Assembly: GCA_028583605.1 (NCBI GenBank)
Contig: CM053327.1
Span: 37,977,626-38,041,625 of the forward strand
Source of the DNA: Dastarcus helophoroides
Taxonomy: Eukaryota > Arthropoda > Insecta > Coleoptera > Bothrideridae
Length of the DNA stretch: 64,000 bases
Reading direction: 5' to 3'
The notes under the pieces were generated by a model. The model saw only the letters and a program-made list of their open reading frames with translations. It did not search any database and was not told the origin of the DNA. Shown here piece after piece: positions 12,251 through 24,289 of the stretch. The translations under genes were made by a program, and so were the position numbers. Position 1 is the stretch's first letter. Each line of letters begins with the position of its first letter.

Positions 12251-12990
12251 AATAATCTCATCTGTGATGGATGAAATTCTACCGGCTGCGACGTGAGAAC
12301 TCATTTCACGTTTACTCTTAATCTCCATTTTTTAACGAGAGATTTCTCAGAATTGTTTCAAATAAACTGATAATTTAATTTCAAAATCTATATTTTTAAT
12401 AAGAAAAAACACATGTCAGGTTTACTCCTGAAAGCTTTGTTTTTTAGTAGAAGAATTTTTATAGTTAAATCAGATTTCAGGTTTAGTTCTGAAAGCTGTG
12501 TTTTCTAGTAGAAGAATTACTTAAATCAGATTTTTGCTGCTAAGAAACTGAGGTTTCAGATCATTTTTTTATGCTAACGGATAGCTCTTGAGTTTGAATT
12601 CTGAGCCTTTAAAGGTATTCCTTAACAGAATAACTAATTTCAAGCTTCCCCCTGATTACTAATAGTAACTTCAAGTTACTCATGCTGTCAAAGAACATTT
12701 TCTGAGCAATCTTAAATTGTAAACTCAGATTTGACGTCTTTTTGGCTTCAACAAAAATCGCAGACGTTACCGACTTCTGAAAAAAATATCTGGAAATGTG
12801 ACTTGTCCTTATAATACGATTTTCATTAAATACATTCTTAGAACTAAGAAGGAACTTACTATTGGATCTATTCTTTATCAAGAAACAAATAAGTGTTCCC
12901 AAATCGTAATTGTTTCGAGTGATACACAATTGAGAGATTGAATTTGAGTCTCAAAAGAATTTGATTTCTTAACAAAACCAATTTAATGAG
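12251..12990 (-). repeat. Outer flank of large inverted repeat (right)
   Basis: Reverse-complement partner of about 3,700-4,395. Alignable blocks include GATGAAATTCTACCGGCTGC, GAGAGATTTCTC and TTGAATTCTGAGCC. The match fades out near 12,990, and the ~320-bp family that lies outside the left arm is not seen outside the right arm. A 106-codon minus-strand frame at 12,609-12,929 lies inside this repeat and has no recognisable family. Confidence 0.78.
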
Positions 12991-13887
12991 GATTAAATTA
13001 AAAGGTTCTAAAATACTCGATCCTTGTACAAAAAAAACGTGAAAACGAAGTAGAGGTCAAGAAAATTTGAATTTGCTAGCCCTACACTGTTCTAAGAGGG
13101 CCGCGGGTTGGTCACCCCTGTCCTACGGCGTTGAAGGAGAGATACGTATTTGGCTTGGTCTCAACTTCAATTTTGAGTATCCTTACTCGTTTTAATTTAT
13201 CGCCTGGATGTTTTATTTGCTTTGCATGCGTTTTTACAATCCAACGATCACTTTGAACGATTCTTCTAGGGCAAAATACAATAGTGCAACACCGTAACAT
13301 TTCTATTTTGTGGCTAGATAAAAAAACAGTGATACAGTGCAATGTCAGTGCTTAAATCCTACGATAATGCACCCATTACTTAAGAGCACCATGGATTACT
13401 TACGACGCCGACGCAGCAGAGAAAAAATCGGTCGCCTCTAAGGTCAGTCGTTCTCTTTCGTAGGAAAGTCGTGTTAATATTATGACGACACGAAGTGGCT
13501 CGCAGGAATTTGTACGGAGATACTTGTAATGGATGGTCACGGTGTTCTCTTGTTTTATGTCTGTTAAAAATTTCAACGAAACAGAGCGAATTATCTTTTG
13601 ATACGTCCCTTGAAGTTTTTCCTGGAAAGAATAAAGTGAAAATAGAGAAAGTAAATGGGGAAGACAAGGTAAATAGGGAGGATGAAGTACAGAAGAAACA
13701 GAGAGTTATCTTCTCTCTTCCTCTTTGCTATTTTTTTCGTCCTGAGAAAGTTTCAAGGTAAAAATAAGTACAGAACAAAGAGAATTCTCGAGAGTGCTTT
13801 GCAGCCACCGAAACACGTAGCGAGTAGACTCGCGTGACCTCCACGCAATTCGTACGCGAGCGTGTCCTGCATAATTTTAGCACGAGC
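12991..13887. other. No gene recognised
   Basis: Mixed-composition DNA with several overlapping frames of 60-95 codons on both strands (for example minus 13,380-13,667). None resembles a known family, and all contradict each other. The segment 13,770-13,895 is richer in G+C and is the insertion site of the hAT-like element. Confidence 0.45.
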
Positions 13888-13895
13888 CTCGTATC

Positions 13896-16800
13896 TAGGG
13901 TTGCCAACATATTTTCGCCTGATTATAGTATTTATCAAAATAAGCAATAAAAAATATAGTATATTTGATGACAGGTGTTCATCTATATGGTGCGCCCCCT
14001 AAAATATAAAAAAATCTATTCATGCCCTCCTTTAAAATTTTTCAATAAAAGTGGAAAATTCGAACCAAAACTGAGATTTTAAAAAAGTCAAAATTCTAAA
14101 AAAGAAGTTTTATCTATTTAGTCGAAATTTTGAAACTTTCAATTCGATTCTTTGAAAAATAAGGCAAAATTGTAAATATTTAGAAAAGTCGAAATATTTG
14201 AAAAAAGTTAGTATTTTAAATTAACTCGAAAATATTTGAAAACAGTAGAAATTTTGAAAAAAAATCGAAAATTTTATAAAAAAGTTAATGTTTCAAAAAA
14301 AAATCAAAATTTCCAATAAAATAAAGTTTTGAATAAATTTGTAATCTACTTTTTAAAAAGTTAAAATAGTTAAATTTTGAAATAAACTAAGATTTAAAAA
14401 AAAATCAAAATTTTCCCAGAAATTCAAAATCTTAAAAAACAGCACAATGTTTAAAAACCTTAAAATGGAAAAAAGTAAAATTTCTAAAATGATTTAAAAT
14501 ATTCGAAAAATCTTCAACATTTTGAAAAATGGGTAAATTTTCCAAAAACTGTAAATATCATTAAAAAACGAAATTTTCAAAATAAGACAAAAATTGGAAA
14601 AAATAAATTGAAATTATGAAATAAAATTTTAAGAAATGCCGAAATTTTCTTAAAAATGCAAAATTTACAAAAGACAATTAGAATTTTTAAAAAAGTTGAA
14701 AGTTTTAAATAAATTCGTGTTATTTCAAAACGTTGAAATCTTAAAAAATGCTTAAAGGACCCAAAAAAGGTACATTTAAAGAAAGTCAAAACCTTCAAAT
14801 AAAAATTGAAAAGTTAGTAAAAAATGGGACAATTTTTAGAAAAAATCGAAACTTAAAAAAACAAATGTTTTAAAATAACTGCCCATATATTAATTCGAAA
14901 ATGTTAAAACAATACAAAATTTTGAATTGTCGAAATTTTCAAAAAAAATCAGGAATTAAAAAAAATGGATTTTATAAAATTTGTAATTTTAAAAAAGTCG
15001 AAATATTGAAAAATAATCAACGAATTCAAAAAAAAGGGCGAAATAATGAAAACAATATTAAAATTTTCTTCAAAATTCAAAAACAGCGCAATTTAAATAA
15101 AAATCCAAATTTCTTAATAAAACCAATATTTTAAAATAATTCAAAAAATTTTAAATATTTTAAAAAATGGAGGCATTTCCAAAAATGTCGATATTTTTAA
15201 AAGCAGTGTTTTCAAAAAAGACCAAAAGTTTAAAAAATTGTAGAAAATTTAAAGTAAAATTTTGAGAAATGTCAAAAATTTCATAAAAGAGTTTTTGGAA
15301 AAGATTAAGTTTTGAAACACTTCTTATAATTTCATAAATTCTAAACATTGAATAATGATCAAAGAACCCAAATAAAAGAAAATTTCAAATTTGGAGTATT
15401 TTGAAAAGTTTCAAATTTTCAAAAAGGCCAATATTTTAAAAATAGATGAATTTTAGAAAAAGATCAAAATTTTTAAAAGCCAAAGTTTTAACAAAATTTT
15501 AAATGAAAAAAAAAATTCATATTTCGGAAAAATGATGCAAAATTTAAAAATTTTGAAGTCAAAATTTTGAAAAATGTTGAAATATTAATAAGCATTTAAA
15601 AGTGAAGCTTTTCGAAAAGGAGTAGAAATTTTGATAAACACTCGAAAATTTTAAAAGAGGGCTACATTTTTAAGAAATGTCAAGCTTTGAAACAATCGAT
15701 ATTTCCAAAAAAGTCGATATTTTATAAAAGTTTTATGTTAAAAAAAATAAAATTTGAACAAGATTTTCAAAGAATATTCGACATTTTGAAAAAATATCGA
15801 AATTTAATAAAAGTCAAAATTTCAAAGTCAAAATTTTTATTTAAAAGTCTAAAAAGTCCAGAATTTAAAAGACTATCTAAATTTAATAAAATATCCAAAT
15901 TGACAGTGTTGAGAAATTTAAAAAAAGTCTAAATTTTAATTTTTTTAAATTTTTAATAAAATCGCATTTCCAAAATTATTCAGAAAACTTAAAACAATTT
16001 AAAAAATAGGATGCATTCTCAAAAAATGTCGATATTTTTAAAAGCGATGTTTTTAAAAAAGAGAAAAAGTTAAAAAAAAAGTAGAAAATTTAAAATGAAA
16101 TTTTGAGAAATGTCAGAAGAAAAAAAGTAAAGAGTTTTTGGGAAAGACATAATTTTGAAAAACTTCTTATAATTTCATAAAGTCCAAACATTGAATAATG
16201 ATCAGAGAACGCAAAAAAACAAGAACATTTAAATTTGGAGAATTCTGAAGTTTCAAATTTTCGAAAAGGCCAAAATTTTGAAAAATAGATGAATTTTGGA
16301 AAAATATCACAATTTTTAAAAGCCAAAATTTAAAAAAAAAGATAATATTTTGGAAAAAAGATGCCGAAAATTTTAAAATTTTAAAGTGAAAATTTTGAAA
16401 AATGTTAAAATATTAATAAGCATTTAAAATTTTCAAAATAAAAGTGAAGCCTTTCGAAAAGGAGTAGAAATGTTGATAAACAGTTGTCAATTTTAAAAAG
16501 GACTACATTTTGAAAAAATGTCAAGCTTTGAAAAAATCAATATTTGCAAAAAGAGTCGATATTTTATAAAAATTTTTGTGTTAAAAAAATTAAAATATCA
16601 ACAAGATTTTCAAAGAATATTCGAAGTTATGAAAAAATGTCGAAATTTAATTAAAGTTAAAATTTTAATTTTTTTGTTTTTTTTTTAATTTTTAATATTA
16701 CCAAATTTTCAAAATTATTCAAAAAACTTAAAACAACTTAAAAAATGGATGCATTCTGAAAAAATTCGAGATTTTTAAAAGCGATGCTTTGAAAAAAGTG

Positions 16801-17911
16801 CAAAAGTTTTAAAAAAGTAGAAAATTTAAAGTAGAATTTTGGGAAATGTCAGAAATTTCATAAAAGAGTTTTTGGAAAAGACGAATTTTTGAAAAACTTT
16901 GTAATTTCATAAAGTCTAAACATTGAATAATGATTAAAGAACTACAAAAAAAAGAAAATTTCAAATTTGGAGTATTCTGATAAGTTTCGAAATTTTCGAG
17001 AAAGCCAAAATTTTGAAAAATAGATGAATTTTGGAAAAAGATCAACATTTTTAAAAGCCAAAATTTTCAAAAAAATACTAAGATTTTGGAAAACGAGGCG
17101 AAAATTTGAACATTTTTAAAAATGTTGAAATATTAATAAGTATTTAATATATTTCCAAAAAAAAAGTGAAAAGGGGTAAAAATTTTGATAAACAGTTGAA
17201 AATTTAAAAAAAGGCTTCATTTCGAAGAAATGTCAAGTTTTGAAAAAATCAATTTTTGCAAAAAAAAGTCGATATTTTATAAAAGTTTTATATTAAAAAA
17301 AATTTAAATTTCAACAAAATTTTGAAAGAATATTCGAAATTTTTAAAACACGTCAAAATTTAATAAAAGTCGAAATTTTAAAGTCAAAATTTTTAGTTAA
17401 AAGTTTGAAAAGTCCGGAATTTAAAAAAAACTATCGAAATTTAAAAAAGTGTTCAAATTGACAGTGTTGAGACTTTTAAAGAAATCGAAATTTTAGAAAA
17501 AAATCTGAATTAGTGGAATTTTCAAATTTTCCTGAAGTTTTGATTTTTGAAGAAATTTCGAGTTTTTATCCAACATATTTTATCAAAATTTCAACTTTCG
17601 TTTAAGATTTCTATTTTTTTCACAGATGTTAAGGATGCTTAATATTTTCTTTAAACTTCGAGAAGGAAGTAAAAATTCCTGAAAAAAGGAAAAAGTGAAA
17701 ATGCCAAGTGGTGTTTCGAATTTTCTAATTTTTTAATTTTCTATTTTGAATTTTTTTAAATTTTTAGTAAAAACTAAAGATTTAAAAAACTCGTGTAGGA
17801 CACAACTGAAATATAGTATATTTGCGTACTATATATTTTTTCAATAGTATATAGTACACAGACGTGAAATATAGTACAATACTATATATTATAGTACGGT
17901 TGGCAACCCTA
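13896..17911. mobile_element. 4,016-bp non-autonomous hAT-like transposon
   Basis: The ends are perfect 13-bp inverted repeats: TAGGGTTGCCAAC at 13,896 and GTTGGCAACCCTA ending at 17,911. They are flanked by an exact 8-bp duplication, CTCGTATC, at 13,888-13,895 and 17,912-17,919. An 8-bp duplication is the hallmark of hAT elements. Just inside both ends are repeated ATAGTATATTT-type motifs, like the subterminal binding repeats of hAT transposases. The interior has no transposase. It is A+T-rich 'AAATTTTGAAAAA(G)TCGAAA' sequence. It includes three large repeats of about 740-840 bp, marked by ACATTGAATAATGAT near 15,347, 16,190 and 16,920. Confidence 0.88.
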
Positions 17912-19308
17912 CTCGTATCGCCTCCTCTTCGTTTTGATGCGATAAAAGGAAGTAAGTTAAAACAACGGCCGCCGGAGGCGGAAGCCCCGTAAATTCCTCG
18001 ACCCGTCTTAATATGATCTTATAAGTTGAAATTCTCGGAACTCGGAACTTTTCTCTTAGAAATTAAACATGAAAGGAAGAATCCTTTTCAGTCGAGAATT
18101 AAGGTAGCAGATGCGTAGACCGCAAAGTCGGCCCGCAATTACCTTTCATCCCCGAGGTTGACTTCCCGGTGCAACGCCGGGTTATTTAATTAGCCGGCGC
18201 TCGAACGGGGGGCTTCGGATGGGGAAATGTCGCCTTGTCGTAGCATCCAAGCATTTGTGCAAATTCACTATTTTAATAACAAATGTTGTTATTGGGATCT
18301 AATTTTTTAGCCACTTCTGTATTAGTGCGGTCTAATTTTTTGTCCCTTTGGATATTCAGTCTTTCCATTACCCTATAAATTGCAATATCGACGGAAGTAT
18401 TATTTTGCTTTTATTGACTCAATTATAAACAATTTAACATTAAGATGCTATTTTGGATGCGCTTTGATAACTTATTAGCTAGGGTGGGGTCATCTAGAAA
18501 TTGGAAACATTTTTTGATTTAGATTCATAATTAATAAGCAAACAGGAGTTCAAAGTAGCGTGGGCTGAAATCAGAGCTAAATCAGAAGTTCCGGATGCAG
18601 AGGCCCCATAAGCGTAGTCCACAGATTCAAAAAGCCCAATCGGATGACGAATTGTTTTGTGTAATCATCGGGGCTTGAACAACTGTTTCCCGGAGGTCCG
18701 ACAATTATTACGTCGCGTCGTGCAGTTTATGACAAATAGCTTTCGCCCACCGAATTGATTCGAACTTGAAAAATAAAAATGAGGAAAAATGAAAGAGAGG
18801 CAGGAGCGGCGGTACACGTCGAGATAACGATTTTAGGTCATAAATGTTAACTGGGGGGACAACGTTTTTTATTGTCTAATTGACGGTGTCGGGAACGCGC
18901 CGAGAGCGATGTCGATTTTGCGCGCGGCCAATTATGTTGGAGAAGCGAGAATTATAAAGTTCATTGTTGCAACCTGAAACACGCAATGATGCTCGATAGG
19001 AAAAACCGGAAACTCTTCGAAGCCACCTTAGTTCAAATATTTGATTTACATTTGGGAATGATTACAATTTAATGAAGGCAATGAACTTGACTGTGATTTA
19101 TAGTTTTGTTCGATTTTGGAGAGGATCACTTAATTTGGCAATAGCAAAACTTCTTATCAATAAACAACCGATCTATAGCGATGTTCCTGCAGAAAAATTA
19201 CTATCCCAAATGAAAGGACAAGAGTGAACAGTGATCTCGAAGAAAGGCTATCCCAAACCAGGTGGATTCAAAGAATATGATAACGAAGACTTCCACGGCC
19301 AGAGTCAG
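17912..19308. other. No gene seen; G+C-richer conserved-looking blocks
   Basis: Contains G+C-richer, non-repetitive blocks at about 18,110-18,240 and 18,690-18,960, in contrast to the surrounding A+T-rich DNA. They have no useful open frame. They could be regulatory sequence or old exons, but nothing in them is diagnostic. Confidence 0.4.
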
Positions 19309-19411
19309 TACAGGATATACTTCTTCCAAGATTGAACCGTGTCAAAGAACTACTAAAAGTGTACAAAAGTGAACACAGCGAACACTTTTAGTAGTTCTTT
19401 GACACGGCTCA
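19309..19411. mobile_element. Hairpin MITE, family 2, copy 1 (deleted)
   Basis: Begins TACAGGATATACTTCTTCC. Its arms (left near 19,334-19,362, right near 19,382-19,410) share CCGTGTCAAAGAACTACTAA and its reverse complement. Homology to the second copy (30,322-30,489) extends about 35 bp further left, to about 19,275. The right end is lost where a satellite B monomer begins. Confidence 0.75.
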
Positions 19412-20103
19412 AAGCGATATCTGTAACGTTACCTGGGATGAGAAAGAAAGTCGACCGTCCCACCCAAATTTAAAAAATATTAGTCTCCCACTCAATCTCT
19501 ACCACACGAATATCTCGAGAGTTTTTTAATTGTTTTAAATAACATTTTAAGATCAGTCAAAATTGGAAATTGCTTAGTCCACAAAAAATCAAATTTTTAT
19601 CATTTATAAAAAACTTAAAGTTTCTAGTCCAATTACTTGAGTTTAAAACGCAGGACGAGGAGCACCTCCTGTTTCGACCTGCCTTCTGCCTCTACGGTCC
19701 ACAGATATTGTCCTGGTGATATAAATTCGCGATGCGGGGCAAACAGCCCGGCATTGTCTCATAGGTTGATGCTACACAGGTAACAGTAAATTGATAGATT
19801 CGCCCGCGTAACTCCCTTTTTTTCTATTGTTAGATGTTACAGACTATTAACTATTAATATAGAATATGGAATACCAGTAATATAGAATAGTATACACCAA
19901 TGTTTTTCGTACAATACAGTACAAACCCCTTTCTTATTAAGGATTGGTATCAACGACACCAAGGGCTGTGCTCTCCCACATGAAAGCGAAAGAAGTATAT
20001 CCTGTGGATTCAAAGAAGCTCGCGAAGATATGGTGTTTATTGTGCCATTGCTCTCCTTCCATAAAATAAATCTCCGAACGAACTACCAACTATCCCAACT
20101 CGC
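19412..20103 (-). repeat. Satellite B monomer, inverted, with extension
   Basis: Reverse complement of the satellite B unit that fills 22.3-29.95 kb: the same GGTCGAC, CTCGAGA, CCTGTTTCGACCTGCC and GGTAACAGTAAATTGATAG blocks. Beyond the point where array monomers recycle, it carries a 110-bp extension (from GAAAGCGAAAGAAG to CAACTCGCTTGATC) that the array lacks but the copy at 21,187 shares. Confidence 0.88.
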
Positions 20104-20400
20104 TTGATCGCACTCCTGAACTAAATTTATAACCCTGAAGACCTGACCATTCCCTGGTCAATGTCTAATAATATAATCGAGTAGTAAACCCCTAAAAGCC
20201 AAAGAATAAGGCTCTAAGAGCCATCGAGTAAAACTCAAGTGCCAGAGATTTACTCACTCAGGTTCAGCAACTTAAAGAGCTAACGAGTAACACCTCAGTG
20301 CCAGAGTCACGCCCTAACAGCCAGCGAGTAAGGCTTCCGATACCTCAGAAGCGGTCACACGTTACATTTTACGAGCCCCCGATTGCTTATTAAATCATTT
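20104..20400. repeat. Short imperfect repeats (GCCAGAG / GAGTAA)
   Basis: The motif 'cgagtaa…cc/ctcagtgccagag' recurs about four times. The first 60 bp are duplicated at about 21,495-21,560. The relation to a known element is unclear. Confidence 0.4.
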
Positions 20401-20869
20401 CAGACGAGGCGTCAGTTAATTTAGTCGAAAAATCATTAAGGACGTCTACGTTTTAATATGAATTGAGTTCGCCCGCCGTTTTGACGGAATTATTAGTGCT
20501 TTTAGAGCATTGTCTTGAGACTGTAATCAATCTTTGGTAGTTCAAGGCTCCGCGCCTTATAATCTGCCCATTTAATCTCCCGCCTGCATTTCTCTATTAT
20601 TAATCAATTTCGAACTTGCATCGAACTGTTTCGTATTTACATCGAAGCGTTCGAATATGGCTTTTAACGTCTTTTGTCTTCAGAATCACGATTCGAGCGA
20701 GCTAGATTTCTGTTGATAGGGAGGTAGGTTTTTGAAAGAAGAACAAGAAAAACGACAGCTCCTACGATTACTTTAACAAAATCTTGGTTATTTCGTTGCG
20801 TTATGTGGTGTGATGACAACTAAGAGCCTAATTTTTATCAGTAGACAGAACTGCAGTTCTAGAAGGAGA
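20401..20869. other. No gene seen
   Basis: Unremarkable mixed-composition DNA with no supported feature. Confidence 0.5.
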
Positions 20870-21125
20870 GATTAAAAACAGAAAAAACATCACATCTTCA
20901 CTGGGATACCAGGCGACATACGGCACAAAAAAACGACGCTTGAAAGCGTTATTGCGCAAATTATACAAGCATCTTAGGTGCCTGAAAATAATGAAAATAC
21001 GACCATCAGCATCTCGGATGAATGGTAGAAAAACGACGTGTTTGATGGGGTGCGGCCCACAGTTTCTTGCTATTTTAACGAAACCTTGGTTATGTCATTG
21101 TGTCATTGGTCATTCGGGTCATTCA
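20870..21125 (-). repeat. Solitary diverged satellite A-related monomer
   Basis: Carries the block GGTGCCTGAAAATAATGAAA, then ATACGACCATCAGCATCTCG and GATGAATGGTAGAAAA. This aligns with the right-arm satellite A order (AGGAGCCTGAAAATAACGAA…CCATCAACCC…GATGAATGTAAGAAAA). A second related solitary copy is at 32,190-32,600. Confidence 0.6.
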
Positions 21126-21186
21126 GTTTGATTTGATGATGACAACTGCGATAATTTTTATTAGTAAATCGATCTGTAGTTGCAGG

Positions 21187-21563
21187 AACCAGGTAACAGT
21201 AAATTGATAGATTCGCCCGCGTAACTCCCTTTTTTTCTATTAATAGATGTTACAAAACAAATTAACTATTAGTATAGAATAGTGTTCATCAATGTTTTTC
21301 GTACAATGTAGTACAAACCCTTTTCTTATTAAGATTGGTATCAACGACACCAAGGGCTGTGCTCTCCCACATGAAAGCGAAAGAAGTATATCCTGTGAAT
21401 TCAAAGAAGCTCGCGAAGATATGGTGTTTATTGCGCCGTTGCCCTCCTTCCATAAAATAAATCTCCGAACGAACTACCAATTATCCCAACTCGCTTGATC
21501 ACATTCCTGAACTAAATTTATAACCCTGAAGACATGACCATTCTCCGGTCAATGTCTAATAAT
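21187..21563 (-). repeat. Partial satellite B copy, inverted
   Basis: Direct duplicate of about 19,783-20,165, starting CAGGTAACAGTAAATTGATA and ending in the CAATGTCTAATAAT block. A 68-codon plus-strand frame stays open here (21,292-21,498), but it is frameshifted in the sister copy. I do not call it a gene. Confidence 0.85.
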
Positions 21564-22329
21564 CCTGAACTAAATTTACAAAACCAAAAGAAAATTGACA
21601 ATGCTTAAGACTACTTTAGGAAAATAGGATACAGTTGTAGGGTCTTCGTCACATCGCCAATTTGACTACCTTATCAATGGACTAAGGTGCTATAATTTGG
21701 GTTAAATTATAATTTAATTTAATAAATATTAAGTACTCCCTATTAAATTTTAATAAATCTTTGACTCATTTTTAATACACTTAAGTGTCTTGGCATGTTA
21801 ACTGTATGAAACAACAGTAAACGTTGATAGGTGTGGTTTGGATCACATCCAAGTTGCTAAAGAAATAAATTGCAAGCAACAAAAATAATTGACGCTCTCT
21901 CTCGCCTTTATACCTTTCATAATCCTAATACACTAAAGCCATTCACATAAACCACTTATCTCTATTATTAAATTAGCAATTAATACATCGGTGTGAAAAC
22001 GTCGCTTTTCCTTCACGTATGGTTCAGAAGTCGATTCAAAATGAAATAACGTCGAAGGTGTCGATGCGACAAAAGGCAGAATTTAGTTTGTTCGAAACAA
22101 TTTTAAATTTGCGGCAATCCCCAAAGAAATAAAGCCTTTCGACGTTCGTTACGGAAGGAAAAAAAAATAAAATTTGTCTTCCATATGACTTTAACGATCC
22201 CAAGAGAAAGATCCTCCACTTCGGAGTTGTTTAAGAGGAAAAAAATTCCCAAAGAAATATACTAAAAACCGTCGAGCGTTAAAATAAAATCTTAAAACTG
22301 CATTTTAAACTTTGGTCAGGTCATTCGAA
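21564..22329. other. No gene seen
   Basis: A+T-rich DNA leading into the satellite B array. No coding or RNA feature is supported. Confidence 0.5.
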
Positions 22330-24289
22330 TGGAAATGTGAAGTCGCTCTTTAAATTATAAAAATTTGATTTTTCTTGTACTGAGCTTTGTTTTGCAATTT
22401 CCAGTTTTAACGATCCTAAAATGTTATTTAAAACAATTAAGAAACTCTCGAGATATTCGTATGGTAGTGATTGAGATGCGAGACTAATTTTTTAAAATTT
22501 GGGCGGGCGGTCGACTTTCTTTCTCATCACGGTAACGTTACACATACCGCTTTCATGTGGGAGAGCACAGCCCTTGGTGTCGGTAATACCAATCTTAATA
22601 AGAAAGGGGTTTGTACTGTATTCTACAAAAGGCATTAGTGTATACTATTTGAATTTATATCGCCATCTCCTCTGACGACAATATCTGTGGGCCGTGGACA
22701 GTAGACGGCAGGTCGAAACAGGATGTTCTCTTTGTCCTGCATTTTAAACTCAAGTTTTTGGACTCGAAATTTTAAGTTTTTTCTAAATGATAAAATTTTA
22801 ATTTTTGGTGGACTAAACTCTATTTGCAATTTTCACTTTTCACGATCCTAAAATGTTATTTAAAACAATTAAGAAACTCTCGAGATATTTGTATGGTAGT
22901 GACTGAGGTGGGAGACTAATTTTTTAAAAATTTGGACAGGTGGTCGACTTTCTTCCCCATCACGTTAACCTTGCAGATACCGATTTTATGTGACAGAGCA
23001 CAGCCCTTGGTGTCGGTAATACCAATCCTAATAAGAAAGGGGTTTGTACCTGTATTGTAAGAAAGACATTGGTGTATACTAGTTCTATATTATTGTATTT
23101 ATATTCTATATTAATAGTTAATAGTCTGTAACATCTACCAATAGACTAAAATAGTGAGTTACGCGGGCGAATCTATCAATTTACTGTTACCTGTGTAGCA
23201 TCAACCTATAGGAAAACGCCGGGCTGTTTGCCCCAATTTATATCGTGCGAATGTACATATATTGCCATCTCCTCTTAGGATAATATCTGTGGGCCGTGGA
23301 CGGTAGACAGCAGGTCGAAACAGGAAGTTTGCTTCGCCCTGCATTTTAAACTTAATTGGACCAAAAATTTTCATTTTAAATGATAAAAATTTGATTCTTT
23401 GTGGACCAAGCTCTATTTGCAATTTCCAGTTTTGATGATCTTAAAATGTTATTTAAAACAATTAAGAAACTGTCGAGATATTCGTGTGGTAGAGATTGAG
23501 TGGGAATACTTTTTTTTAAATTTGGGTGGCCGTTCGACTTTCTTGCTCATCATGGTAACGTTACAGATATTGCTTTCATGTGGGAGAGTACAGCCCTTGG
23601 TGTCATTAATACCAATCCTAATAAGATAGGGGTTTGTACTGTATTGTACGAAAGACATTGGTGTATACTATTTTATATTATTGTATTCTATATTCTATAT
23701 TAATAGTTAATAGTCTGTAACATCTACCAATAGAAAAAAATAGTAAGTTACGCGGGCGAATCTATTAATTTACTGTTACCTGTGTAGCATCAACCTATGG
23801 GAAAATGCCAAGCTGTTTACCCCGCTTCGCGAATTTATATCGCCATCTCCTCTTAGGACAATATCTGTGGACCGTGGACGGTAGACGGCAGGTCGAAACA
23901 GGAAGTTCTCTTCGTCCTGCATTTTAAACTCAAGTATTTGGACTCGAAATTTTAAGTTTTTTCTAAATGATAAAACATTGATTTTTTGTGGACTAAGCTC
24001 TATTTGCAATTTCCAGTTTTGACGATCCTAAAATGTTATTTAAAACAATTAAGAAACTCCGAGTTATTTGTATGGTGGTGATTGAAATGGAAGACTAATT
24101 TTTTAAAAATTTGGACGGGTGGTCGACTTTCCCATCACGTTAACGTTGCAGATACCGATTTTATGTGAGAGAGCACAGCCCTTGGTGTCGGTAATACCGA
24201 TATTAATAAGAAATGAGTTTGTACTGTATGACGACTTGTGTATACTAAAGTATCTTCATTTAAGTGTATTATACTATTTGAATTTATTT

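Noticed and set aside
12609..12929. 106-codon minus-strand frame
   Set aside because: It lies within the degenerate outer arm of the inverted repeat. The left-arm counterpart is not open, and the translation has no known features.
14577..17048. Several 60-80-codon frames rich in Phe, Lys, Asn and Ile
   Set aside because: They are products of the A+T-rich tandem interior of the hAT-like element, with the composition expected from AAATTTT words.
21292..21498. 68-codon plus-strand frame with NDTKGCALPHESERSISC
   Set aside because: It reads like protein, but the sister copy at about 19.9-20.1 kb is frameshifted and no family is recognised. Kept only as part of satellite B.
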